Shown here piece by piece: positions 37,906 through 48,700 of a stretch of DNA of 64,000 nucleotides. The stretch spans positions 3,286,001 to 3,350,000 of the forward strand of contig OX359246.1 of NCBI GenBank assembly GCA_947179485.1, read 5' to 3'. Source of the DNA: Allacma fusca. Its lineage: Eukaryota; Arthropoda; Collembola; Symphypleona; Sminthuridae. A program made the translations under genes and the position numbers. Each line of letters opens with the position of its first letter. Positions within the stretch are counted from its first letter, which is position 1. The notes under the pieces are model-generated. The model did no database searches. It was not told where the DNA came from and worked only from the letters and a program-made list of their open reading frames with translations.

Positions 37906-40526
37906 AAAATTTTGCCTATAAATGGTCAAGAATAGTACACACAAAATTTACATATATTTCTGTTGCAAAATAATTACGCAAAAACTTTAGAATATACTTT
38001 AGAAAATGAGTTAACCATTTTCCCTCAAAATGCGCAAAACGTTTGCACAAAAAATGAGCTCAAAATGTACGCACAAAATCTATGTAAATCTAATCTGCAA
38101 AATGTACCCAAGCATTACCCCCTTATTATAAACTCTTAAGGTACTATGCTCGAAAACTTGTTACTGAAAATAGCAACGCGAATCAATCATTTTAAGTTTG
38201 ATGCAAAACCACCAGAAACCCTTAAATGTGACTCAAAGATATACCCAACACAATTAAAATTATTTTACCCCACGAAACGTTTACGACCGATAACAACGCA
38301 AAAGCACGTTTACAACATACATAAATTTATACTCAAGAACCCGATTACCCTGTCTCCTAATTATGCCACCTGGACTCTCCCAAAATACCCGAACTGGACC
38401 CCAGCCCTAATGCAGTACTGAAGAGCCAGTCCTCCTAAGTCTAATATTCCTGGGAAAGTTTAGGGGAAATGATTAATGAATTTTGCATTTAGTTTGCATT
38501 TCCTTCCTTTTGTCCCTATACACCATTTTGTATGCACACTTGCACTCACCCACTTGACAGAGCTATTTTACTTTGGGGAACTCTTCAATGACTTATTTGG
38601 ATTTAAAATGAATTTACTTTCTCTCCGGACTTTTACACTTTCCTTCCGGCCTCATCAATTCCCAGAACAAAAGCGTCCTAATATCAGGGCCTCCTTCAAA
38701 ATTCATAAGTCCATTGTCTCTACTAATGAGTCTGGAAAGTCGTTTCAAGTCAATATTTAAAACAACCATGTTTTCAAAAAATCCTAACAAAAAATACTTC
38801 ATTTCCTGGAAATTTTCCTTCAATTTCGTTATTTTCATAAAATTCTGCAAATGTTTTCAAAATTTTATTTCAAACCATTAAAAATATATGCAATTTATGT
38901 CAAACATTCTTAAAATACGGGTGAACTTTTTTAAAAAAATTTAATAGCATTGAAAAAAAATTTGCCCGCAAAAATACGAAAATGTTTCACGAAATTTGGG
39001 GCAAAAATTTCCGAAGAAAAAGTTTAGGGATTTTTCTTAATTGAGAAAACATGGTATTTTGCAACAATGTCTGGATGTCAAAAAGATTAAACTTGTATTT
39101 TTTTTATTTGAGAGGAGATTCTCACGTTTCACGGGAAAATGCGCCAAGAATTTTAAGCACATTTCCCAAGGAGCCAGATGACTGGATTTAAGCCCATATA
39201 CTTGCATATGTCCGTTCATATAATTATAAGGCCAGTGCATAAGAAATACTCAAATGTTTTCCCCCGAATAAACTTTCTATAAAACGACTCAACGCCAAAA
39301 TCAAAACAAAGTCAAGACAGAGAGGAATTTTTCTGAGGAAAACCCTCCGTTGTGTGTCTAACTTTGAGAAAACAATTTCGGAGGAAGCTCCTTTCAAATG
39401 GAAAGTTTTTTTCTTATAAAAACTCCCAAGGACTTTTCAAAGCTTCCCTCTTTTATATCAAAGTAATAAAACATTTTTCCAAAGAAGAAATACAACACCA
39501 GTCTTTGTACCCTTTCAAATTTTAATTTCCGGGTTTTTAAAACCCGGACAAAAAAATTGAAAATTCTCTAAGTGGATTGAATCCTTCAAATAAAGCTCTG
39601 GACAGGTTCTTAGTCTCTAATTAATTTTAACAATTGGACGAAATTACAAGAAACACTCCTGTTGCCCCCTAACCCTCAGAAAACGTCATAAGAATCAAAT
39701 TTTCTCGGAAAATCTGAACTTGCCCCAAAATCAGATTCCAGTAGTTTTTACAATCCTAAATTAGAAACAAATTTCGAAAAAAATATTTTCGAAAAGTGGT
39801 CTCAATTTTCAGAAAATTTGCTGAAATTACAAAAATCCGTTTGCAAAGCCTATGTAACAGTAAATATTCCCCAAAATTTAGTGGTTTTGGGTCAGGGATG
39901 ATATTTTTTTAAAAAAGTTTTTTTAAATTTTGTTTTTAATTTTTCAGATTTTTTGTATTCCACGGAACTATTTCAATCTCATTCTTTATGAAAATAAGTT
40001 GTGAGATGTTCCAGGATTTTAGAATTGTAGGATGAAAGTAAATAAAACGTCTCCATGCGGGCTGCGTTATTGCTCACTCTTCCGCCCGCATAAGAGAAAG
40101 TGCTATCATTAGCATGGAATTACTTCGGAGCGGAAGAAAATTTGCGAAAGAAAGTGCCCGATCTTTGGAAATTTCTCCTTCGTTATCTTTCCCTAACGGT
40201 GCCTACGCCTCACGGACTCCCCATTAGAAATGAAGGTCAGTAATTAGAATCCTTCCGGATTTCACAAAGGATGCTTTTTCAAAATGACACTAAGGAATGA
40301 AACTAGTGTTTATTAACACACTGTAATACATATGTGCAAACTTGGAGGTTACTTAATACCTGCAAACGGCTATGAGCGTTTTCAAAGAAATTTTGGCAAA
40401 ATGCGTTAAAATTATAAAATTACTAATTTTTGAACAAATTAAGAATAATTAAGCCAAGTTAATTGTGATTTGAATTTTAGCGCCTTGTTTAAAAATCAAG
40501 CGTAAAACCTGAAAATGTAAAATTAC

Positions 40527-40559
40527 CTTCATAGCCGAATCCGGTTTTGTAAGGATTGT
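40527..40559 (-). CDS. 33-nt microexon encoding the extracellular juxtamembrane linker
   Basis: Seen on the minus strand: acceptor TTTCATTTGTAG, then 33 bases, then donor G|GTAATT. With the T from the membrane exon it reads YNPYKTGFGYE and leaves G for the next exon, where G+AA gives Glu. Both borders are phase 1. The peptide is aromatic-rich, has no cysteine, and would sit just outside the membrane before the first follistatin module. It is required: the T that ends the membrane exon joined directly to the AA that opens the 12532 exon would give TAA. The match of splice sites, phase and open frame in so short a segment is unlikely by chance, but no cDNA is available to prove it. Confidence 0.72.
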
Positions 40560-40633
40560 CTACAAATGAAAGGAAACCCGATATAGAAAGCATTAGTTTT
40601 AAGATTTGGGTTAAGAAATATTAGAGCGCTTAC
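40560..40633 (-). other. 74-bp intron between membrane exon and microexon
   Basis: Begins GTAAGC and ends TTTCATTTGTAG on the minus strand. At 74 bp it is tiny beside the other introns of this gene (3-28 kb). Retention would end the protein seven residues after the helix, at TAA 40613-40611. The borders rest on two good consensus sites and matching phase. Confidence 0.72.
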
Positions 40634-41885
40634 ATTTAAAATAGATGAGGGCTCCGGAGAAAAGAAAAATTATTAAGAGGGTGGAGACGAGTAAAATTAG
40701 TAGCGGAAGACGGCAATGGATCCAGAGGGATTTTAAATAGTCGCTGTTGCTAATTGCCCCACCATCCCGCCCAGTAAACCCACTTGTACCCCCGTTGACC
40801 CGCTGACCCACCGGGTCATCATTTTCCCGGTCAAAATTTTCCCGGTCACCGTGACAGCAAAAAAATGCTTCTATTAATGCACAGTTGTCCTGCATGTCGC
40901 TATTGCTGTCCTGGTCACTTAACTGGGCGGGGATCAAATTTGGGGGCGGGCTGGTCAAAACCCCGTGACCGTTCGTATGCGCTTGGTAAAACGAACCCTT
41001 TTGACCGTTTTTTGGCCCGGACCCGTTCCCGGTAAAATTTGCTGGCCCATTTCCGTTAGCCGTAAAATTGCATGTGGCTGATCCTGCACTTGTGAAGTTC
41101 TGGCCTGACCCGTTAACAGAAAAATGAATTGGGCCTGACCCATTGGCCATGTAGTCGTTTGACCCATTCTGCGTGGTAAATTTTCCGTTCATTTTTTCTT
41201 GAAGTTCCCGAACTAAGACCGGGCAATTCCCGACGATTTCATCGTAGCCCAAGGGGTTGTGTGTAATGTTTAGACCCCCATTTTGGTAATAAGTGATATG
41301 GTCGTATTTGAGCATCGGGTCACTGTTGTTCCCATGGGGCTCTGTAATATTGTAGGGTACAAAGGGGCGGCTTATAATAGGATAGCCCCAGTCCTGGTCG
41401 TTCCCTTGGTAAAATTCTCTCTGCGGAGGAGACCGTTGGGGACCGATTTGACCCACTGGGTCAAACCCTTGTTGGGGTATTTGGTGCCCGTTTTGGGTCA
41501 ACGCGGGGTCCAAATTATGATTCGGCCTTTCATGCCTGTTTCTGGACATTGAGCCGTAACTCAGCTGAGGGTCTAATTGTTGGGGGTTTTGGGTCATCGG
41601 GCCAAATGAATCTTGAGGGTCTATTTGATGACCGTTTTGGGTCAATCTGGCAAATGGCTGCTGAGGATCCATTTGGTGTCCAGTTGGCGACATTGGGTCA
41701 AATTCGAGATGATGATCGATATGGTCTCCGTTCTGGGCACTTTGACCAACATTTCTTGACGAGTGGATTGAGCGGGGGTTGTTTGACCCATTTTGGGTCA
41801 ATGACCCCTGGGAATGCAATGGGGCAATGTAAGATTCGTGGATGTAGCCCACGTCTCCAGAGTAATGCTCCCGGTATTTTTCCAT
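40634..41885 (-). CDS. Agrin-like protein, N-terminal coding part: long Asn/Gln-rich domain plus signal-anchor helix
   Basis: Seen: an open frame from ATG at 41885-41883 to a donor T|GTAAGC at 40634/40633, 417 codons plus one base (phase 1). An in-frame TGA at 41915-41913 shuts the frame upstream, and the ATG has G at -3 and +4. Roughly residues 20-170 hold degenerate repeats around TQNG, GHQIDPQ and DPM; residues 225-300 hold repeats of NGSGP and NFT. An acidic Ser/Asp stretch follows, then one hydrophobic helix at about 393-416 with Lys, His and Arg just before it. There is no N-terminal signal peptide, so the helix should act as a type II signal anchor. Known: TM-agrin is type II with follistatin modules outside. 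Inferred: this is the N-terminus of that protein, joined through the microexon. Odd: the pre-membrane domain is very long and rich in N-glycosylation sequons. Without splicing, the frame adds seven codons (CKRSNIS) and stops at 40613-40611. A separate single-pass protein remains possible. Confidence 0.72.
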
Positions 41886-42044
41886 CACGGATTTAAATTT
41901 CCAGCTCACAATTCACTTTGGAACTAAGTCACATCCATTTTGAAAAATCGGTCTGCCACCACGTGGTATGCGTCCGGTAAATTTTCTCGTCAATGTTTTT
42001 CAAAAGTCAGGAACAATCTAAAGGGGTTTTTGTTGAGGACAGTT
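41886..42044 (-). other. 5' UTR part of the membrane exon
   Basis: A convincing 3' splice site ends at 42045: TTTCATGCTTGCAG, with a branch-point-like ACTAAC at 42075-42070, 25-30 nt before the AG. I therefore place the exon border at 42044 and infer at least one further upstream non-coding exon, which I could not locate. The leader holds a five-codon upstream frame, ATG at 41938 to TAG at 41924 (MDVT). An in-frame TGA at 41915-41913 lies before the main start. If transcription instead starts inside this exon, the splice site would be spurious. Confidence 0.55.
41924..41938 (-). promoter_or_regulatory. Short upstream open reading frame (MDVT-stop)
   Basis: ATG GAT GTG ACT TAG lies 39 bases before the main ATG, inside the inferred leader. 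It is the kind of minimal upstream frame that can lower translation of the main frame. The reading is direct; any regulatory effect is inference. Confidence 0.35.
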
Positions 42045-42763
42045 CTGCAAGCATGAAAGACAGAAAATTGTTAGTAATGTTATTTAGACAGATAGAGCAA
42101 AATTAGAGCCAGGAATTTTTCGGGGCAGTTTGAAAGTTTCCTAAAAAATATCTGAAAAATGTTTTCAGCAATTTTATGCAAATGGTTTTCTTCGAATATA
42201 TTTTTAAACCAAATTATTTTGTGAAATTAATGTTTTCACGTTTTTGTGCAAAATACCTGGTTTTGTGAAAAAATTCTGAAAATTTTTGTGCAATTGCTTT
42301 CAAACGCTCGACATTGATGTTTTCAGATTTAAATCGGGCAAAAATTTACCCTGATTTTCTTTTCGCTCCTGAATTTTAAATAATTAGCAAACTGGAAGGT
42401 CAATGTCCTGGGACTCCTAATAATGGGAGAAAACCGAACTGCTTCCATAGGCATTGAGCAATTGTGTTTTGAATGGAGGTGAACGTGCATAAGAAATGGG
42501 TTTTTTCCCTCGGCGTAAACGGGGAACTAAAGGACGGGAAAGTACAGTGTTAAAAAGATAAAGTCAGCGTTGTTCATCCGTCCGTTCGCTCAAGACAAAA
42601 GATAAAGAAAGCAATGTGAAAAGGAATTGGGCGAAGTGTATGTAAAAAATTGTGAGGAGTCCCCACGAGGCAGGCAAAAGTCCTTCCACGAAGGAATACA
42701 ACGCTCCTTCAGAATACTAATAAGCTCTCGCTCCCTCAAAATTCCCCTAGTTTTCTTATGGGA

Positions 42764-42790
42764 GCAGGAGAGAGAGAGAGAGAAAAGGGA
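42764..42790 (+). repeat. GA microsatellite
   Basis: A run of about seven GA dinucleotides within a purine tract, upstream of the membrane exon. Confidence 0.7.
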
Positions 42791-45700
42791 AAAAATCCAG
42801 AAAATATCCCAGCCCCTTTACTTCCATGTAAATTGCGAATACGCCAACTAGACACTGTACAACTAAAGAGCAAGTACATTGTCCCATACAAAATTTTACA
42901 CCCTCTTTTGCAAAAACATGGACACATTTTTATTTGAAATGTTCCCCAAAATATTTTCCGCCCCAATTTTTATTTACAGCGATTTTTTTCAAAAATCGTG
43001 GAAATCTGAAAAAAAACAAATATTCGAAACAGACTCAAAATATCTCGTAAATATCATGACCTTCGAAAAAAAATTGGGGTGGACCTAAAATTGCTACCAG
43101 GACAATTTGCAGCAATTTTTTGCTCAAAATATTTTAGGGCGGAAAACATTTTCGGTTATAAAATTTGCTACCCAATGTGAAAACATGCATTTGTAATTTT
43201 GGTAACTTTTTAAAACGGTTGTTTAAGACCCGCATTATTAAACGTTTGGGTTTAAAATTGCATACAAATTCTGATAGTGTTGTGAAAAAATAGGAAATCA
43301 GGCGTAATTTTTTTTCTTTAGTAGCAATGTTTAAGGGAAATTTTACGCATCCCTGTATGTACCGAAAGCGTCCGGAGGTTTTCCACTTTTGGGAGTTTTG
43401 ACTGACAATAACCCGTAAAACTGAGGTAGACCTTCCGAATTTATGACTTTTACTTGCTTTCGCCCCTAAAAACGACTCTTTGATTATGGGCTGTGTAGTT
43501 AGATCAAACCAAGTTTTCTCAAGGAGTAACATCATCTGGGTAGTCATCTGTGTAATGACTCAGGGAATTTCCATAACCCTCCATTTCTTTACATGTGCTT
43601 CTCCAGCGTTCTATTAAATACTCTTGAGTTCCAACTTTTTAAAATATCCGAAAAGGGGGGAAATTTATCCGAAATTTTCGTATAAATTACTCATGTTTTT
43701 AAAACATTTCATTAAATTTGTCGTAAATAACCAAAATTTGCAAAAAATGAGACAAATTGGGAAAAAATAACTTGTGCAAAAAAATTAAACCATGTGTGCA
43801 GACCTTCAAATTTACGGGAAAATATTTTCCGATTAAGCGCCACACAAATTTTGAAAACCATGCAAAAAAGATAAAAAATTGGGGGAAATATTTAATTGTT
43901 TAAAGTTTTGGGAAGCAAATGGATAAGTCAGAAATTTGAGATATTTGGGCAAAAATTTGCAAAATTTCTAAAAACATTTCAAAGCAACAATTTGTTTGCA
44001 CAGTTAGGATTTTCCCTTGTTGAACTTTGATGCAAAAATGTTAGGGATAAAGTGAAAGGATATTTGACAAAATCCGTACAAAAGGAATTGGAAAACATTT
44101 CCAAGTGCTTTTGCGTGCATGAGAAATGCTTTAAAATTTAAGGGGTTAGTAATGGTGAAACTATGTTTCCTTCATATATCATGTTTTCACATGAAAATTG
44201 GATTTGCATGGGTCTTGTGCAAATTTCTTGGGATGTTTTCACCTGCCCATAATTTCTTGAGAGTTGTCCCAACTCTAAGTATGTCGCAAGATTTTAAATA
44301 TACATGTTTTCCCGAAAGTTGGCACACACTTCCAAATACGCATTTTAATAATTTTTTTGCATAAAAACCTGAGAGCATTGAAAGCTGAGAGAAGTGTGTT
44401 TTGTCTCCTAATTTCCTGGATCTAGTGTGCCTGGGTGAGATCTGTGAGAACTGATCTCTGTCTCGACAAACTTCAAAGTGAAGTGGAATAAAATCTGGCA
44501 GTATGAATGCATAAAATAGAAGCTGCTCTTCCGAAAGACGCCTCATTTGCACATTTTACAATTTGACAGAAAATCCAACAGAAAATTTAAGGTCCTTGGT
44601 TTATCAGAAAATTCCAGGGATTGATAAAAACCATCAAACGAATGTCAAAAATCTATTTCACTCGCCCAAATATTTGTCCAATTTTCGTAAAATATGGGTG
44701 TTTTCAAAAACTAAAGTTTTCCACAAAAATTCCTTAAAAACCCATAAATCGTAATATTATTGCAAATTAATATAACATTAAAATTAACCCAATTTCTTGA
44801 AAATCTGAATAAAACCAACATTTTAATGCGCAACCCCCAAATGCCTTTAAATTTAGAAAAAATTGACCGAAATTGCTCAAAATACAGTTTTTAAAGCAGT
44901 AAAAACATTTTTTTCACAAATTTTCACAATAAAATTTACCACAAAAACGTTTTCCGCAAAAACAAATCCCCCAAAAAAATTTCCAATACAATTTCTCTGA
45001 TATAATTTGGAACACGTGTTTTTCAAATGTTACCTGGAACTTAAATTTTTGGGGCAAGTTTTCAAGAAAATACGTTTTCTATTGGAAGGATTGGGGGAAA
45101 AATCTTTCAAATATGAAACCCTCTTTCCGCCCATAAAATTGGGTTCCGAAATTAGTAAAGTGCACAAATTCGTGGAAATAAGTCATTTGGCTTTACACGC
45201 CAGCGATAATTAATTTTCCTAGTGTATGCTCTCACAAAGAGGAAAAATTAGATGGATGGGAAAATTTTCGTGGGTAAAATCATCATCATATTTGACAAGT
45301 TATATTTGGGTGACAGGGCTTAGTGCTCAAATCCAATTATGAGAAAATTATCTTGACCACGGGGTTTCAAGGAAATTACATCCCAGCATTGGTCCAGCCT
45401 TGTCATATTAGCTTTTTCAGGCTGACAGTATTTTACTAATGTTTATTTGTGTGTGTGTAAGTGTGCGGGAGATATACACGTAAATACCATGTTTAATTTT
45501 TCTGCCCCGAAATATTCCCAAGAATCAATATTCCCTCGTTATTTAAATACGGGCTCATAAATACGCACCAGGAAAAAAAATCATTAGCGTCATTGATTTC
45601 CCTAATTAGTATCATTTTCCCCTGAATATTTTTGGGTTTTGTGGGTGACAATATTTTTACGGTTTTTGACGCCACCTGCATTTTGTTTCTTTTGAAAAAA

Positions 45701-48700
45701 TTTCATCCGGAAAGTAGCAGCTGGTAAAAATTCAAGGAATTGCGTTAAAGCTGAGAAAATTTGGGCAACACAGCGTCCCTTTGAATATTTGATAGGAAAA
45801 TGTTTTCCCTAAATTTTTTATAGGAAAATTATTTCTGGTACATGAAAAATACGATTCGAAAATTGAGGCAGACAATAATCACGTCCAGAAAACAATATTA
45901 ACAATTTTTCCAATGTGCGTCCCAAACGGCCAGATACGGAAGGGCCCGTAAATATTTAGCAATTTTGCTTCCGTGAAAAGGTGTTTTTCCAATATGCTCA
46001 AGCCCTGGACCAAAATTTGGGCTTTAATATTCCAGGAAATTTAGCGGAATTTCTCCATTTACATGCTGCAAGAATTGGGGAATTAAATTGAATTAAGTAA
46101 TTCATATTAATTGTTACAACGTAATAAGGGCGTTTAATTGTGAGACAGGAATAGGGCTGTAAACATGCAAATGAGAAAATTATGGGACAAGATTTTAACC
46201 CGCGAAAATACATGGGCAGAAAATATGTAAAATGTGTTCCTTCAGCTCGGATTTTTTACGCTGCACAGATTGCTTTAAGACTTGTACAATGAAAATTTTT
46301 CCCAGGGATTTTTTGGGGTGGTTTTGTTTTATCCCGGAAAAATCGCACAAGGCTGTATAGTACATATGGGCGCAATTTTCTGGAGAAAAATGTCGTTTGA
46401 CATATCATTCCTGACATGTGAATTAATATTTTCCTTTTTGGGGGAAATGACACATGCCAACTCAATGAACATGTTCCAAGAAAAAAATCCTATCATGTTT
46501 CCTATTTGAACCTTGAACCCTTGTTGCATGAAACTGGGGATTTGTTTAATCGACACGGGAAAATTAGTGCCCAATTTTGTGTTCAAATATTTTTTCATAA
46601 TGTTTTCCATTTTACTACCGGCAAAATTTACATAATTTTGAAAAATACGCAATTAAATCAGGTGAAAATTATGTTGCTGGAAATTTTTGGGAATATTGGC
46701 AAAATTTGCTGAAAATATGTAACAAATTTGGCAATACGCAAACAGTTTTGCGACATTTAAAAACACAATACAATTGTATAAATACGAGCAAAAAATGTAG
46801 CAAAATCAGCAAAAATAATGTCAGCCTTTTAGAAATATAAACAATATTTTGTCTGTGTTTGTGACCAAATGTAAACATGGTAAAATTGTGAGCAGAATTT
46901 GTTAAAATAATGACGAACATAAACAAATACTGGAAAAATGTGAAAAAATTTTGTTTAAAATATGGGCAAAAGCTGTTGTAAAAATAAGCAATATTAGAAC
47001 TATTATTTACAAATTATATACAATTTATAGGCAAAATATGTAACCAATTGGGCAAAATTTGGTTAAAAAATTTGTAAAATGTTCTCTTTGTTCATGTAAC
47101 ATAAAAAACAACTATATTTAAAAAATGCTGCAGGAAAATTTCATTTGGCGCAAATTTAGCAATATTGGATAAAAACGTGGAAAAATATTTTGGGGAAACT
47201 TTTCAAATTCGGTTGTAAATTTTAAATTCCCATCACCTTTCAAAGTTTAAATATTAGCCTTATTTTGCAATTCAAGGAGCACAAAACCATACAGAAATAT
47301 AGCCCCTTATGGAATTTTAATGCCACCTGCCTCAATTTTCCCCGGAACTCGCAAGTGTCATTTTAATCAAAGAAAACTTAAGTCAAAACTCACCCCGTCT
47401 GATTATTCCTCAACTGTGAAACAACACTTTGATGGTAGTGTAGGAAACACGTCCGAACAACTTTCCCGCAAAGTCAAAGGCTTGTCACAAAATTTTAACG
47501 CACAAGGGGTTTGCAAATGAGTTTCCACAAAAACAAATTTTTTTTCAAGGGAAAGAGATCACTTGCTTTGAATCCCTTTTTGAGTCAGTTCACCTCGTCG
47601 GTAACTTTTATCTTATTTGCTCATTTCCCCTGTCAAATTTCACACGTGTGCCTTTGATGCCTATCTTTTCCTCTTGTCACAAGTTTCAAAATTCACAATG
47701 TTTTGATCTTTTTAAATTGTTTTCTAGCTGAGTTTAATTACATTTTGCGTTTTGTGTTTTCATCAGGTGTCATTCACAGGCCTTGTTATTCTACATTTGT
47801 TATTGTATTTTTCACTCTATTTGGAAATTTGTGTAAATTTATATAGCAGAAAATTTAAGGGCAAAAGATATTCTCAATTTGCACTAATTATTTGGTATTT
47901 ATTAAAATTTACCTTTAAATGACACATAGATTACACAAATCTGGGAGTTTTTACAGATTTGTAAAAAATTCTGAGAACCGGTCAGATTTATCTGCGGATA
48001 TTTGTACCCACAAACAAGTCCACAATTTGTTTTTATAATTGATATGTTTTGCGAAATGATTTTCAAAATTTGCGAAATTTGTTTTACTGGATTCGTGTCT
48101 AAAATTCGTTTTCAATAAATATTTGATGTGTTCCAACCTGGTTTTTATTACTCGCATTTGAAGGAATTCCCTTAAATTTTATTATTTTATCGCTACCATG
48201 ATTTCAACACTTACTAATATTCAAAATTCTTCCATAAAAATCGGCTATAATCATCCACGCTTCCACGTTTCAAAATATTTTACACTTCCGGTCCATGGTT
48301 TTTACCCCCAACTCCTTTTGTATGAGTTACAAAATTTAACGTAATACGGTCTAAAATTTTCACGCATAACAATTAAACCATGTTTTCGGAATGCATTTTT
48401 TTTATTCCTGAAAAACTCAAATTTTTTACAAGCACATTTGATACCTGGCCGAAAATTAAAACAGATATTTTGTCGAGATTAACCTCCGCTGTACAATTTT
48501 TACCCTCAAACCTTTAGTTCACAAACGTTTCCTGCCAAAATGTTTACAATTTTTGCCCGTAAAATTTGCTTGAAACTTTCCTCTACAAAACGTTTCAGCT
48601 TGTTTCGATAATTTGTTCAAGATTTGATGGAAATATTCCCGAAAATTGTATACACTTGAGGCTTTAAAATCGTTCCAAATTTTCTCCCGTAAAAGCACCT

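Larger units (their letters stand above)
12533..40526 (-). other. Giant (28 kb) intron, microexon to first follistatin exon
   Basis: Donor GTAATT at 40526, acceptor TTGATTTTCAG ending at 12533. I looked in the minus direction for further follistatin exons (DPC start, CGSDG-TY-N-C core) and for an NtA-type exon and found none, though a divergent or very short exon could be missed. Contents: purine-rich DNA at 14.3-14.5 kb; TGACC blocks at 14.7-16.0 kb and GGTCA blocks at 16.5-19.4 kb; AAATTTT-type arrays at 20.3-20.85, 21.9, 27.6-27.9, 31.0-31.6, 33.2-33.4, 35.3 and 37.15-37.9 kb. Between them are unique-looking islands (for example 16.1-16.5, 18.0-18.3, 19.45-20.3, 24.4-25.0, 26.2-26.8, 29.6-30.0, 31.6-32.3, 33.75-34.4 and 40.0-40.3 kb) in which I recognise no gene. 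An alternative first exon with a signal peptide could be hidden here, but I cannot point to one. Confidence 0.6.

Noticed and set aside
40611-40633. Read-through C-terminus CKRSNIS as the true end of a separate membrane protein
   Set aside because: The TGTAAGC within it is a good donor and the downstream microexon matches in phase; kept only as a possible intron-retention form.
41907-41909. Start of the membrane protein at GTG, eight codons before the ATG
   Set aside because: It is GTG, not ATG; a nuclear gene should start at ATG 41885, which has a good context and an in-frame stop upstream.
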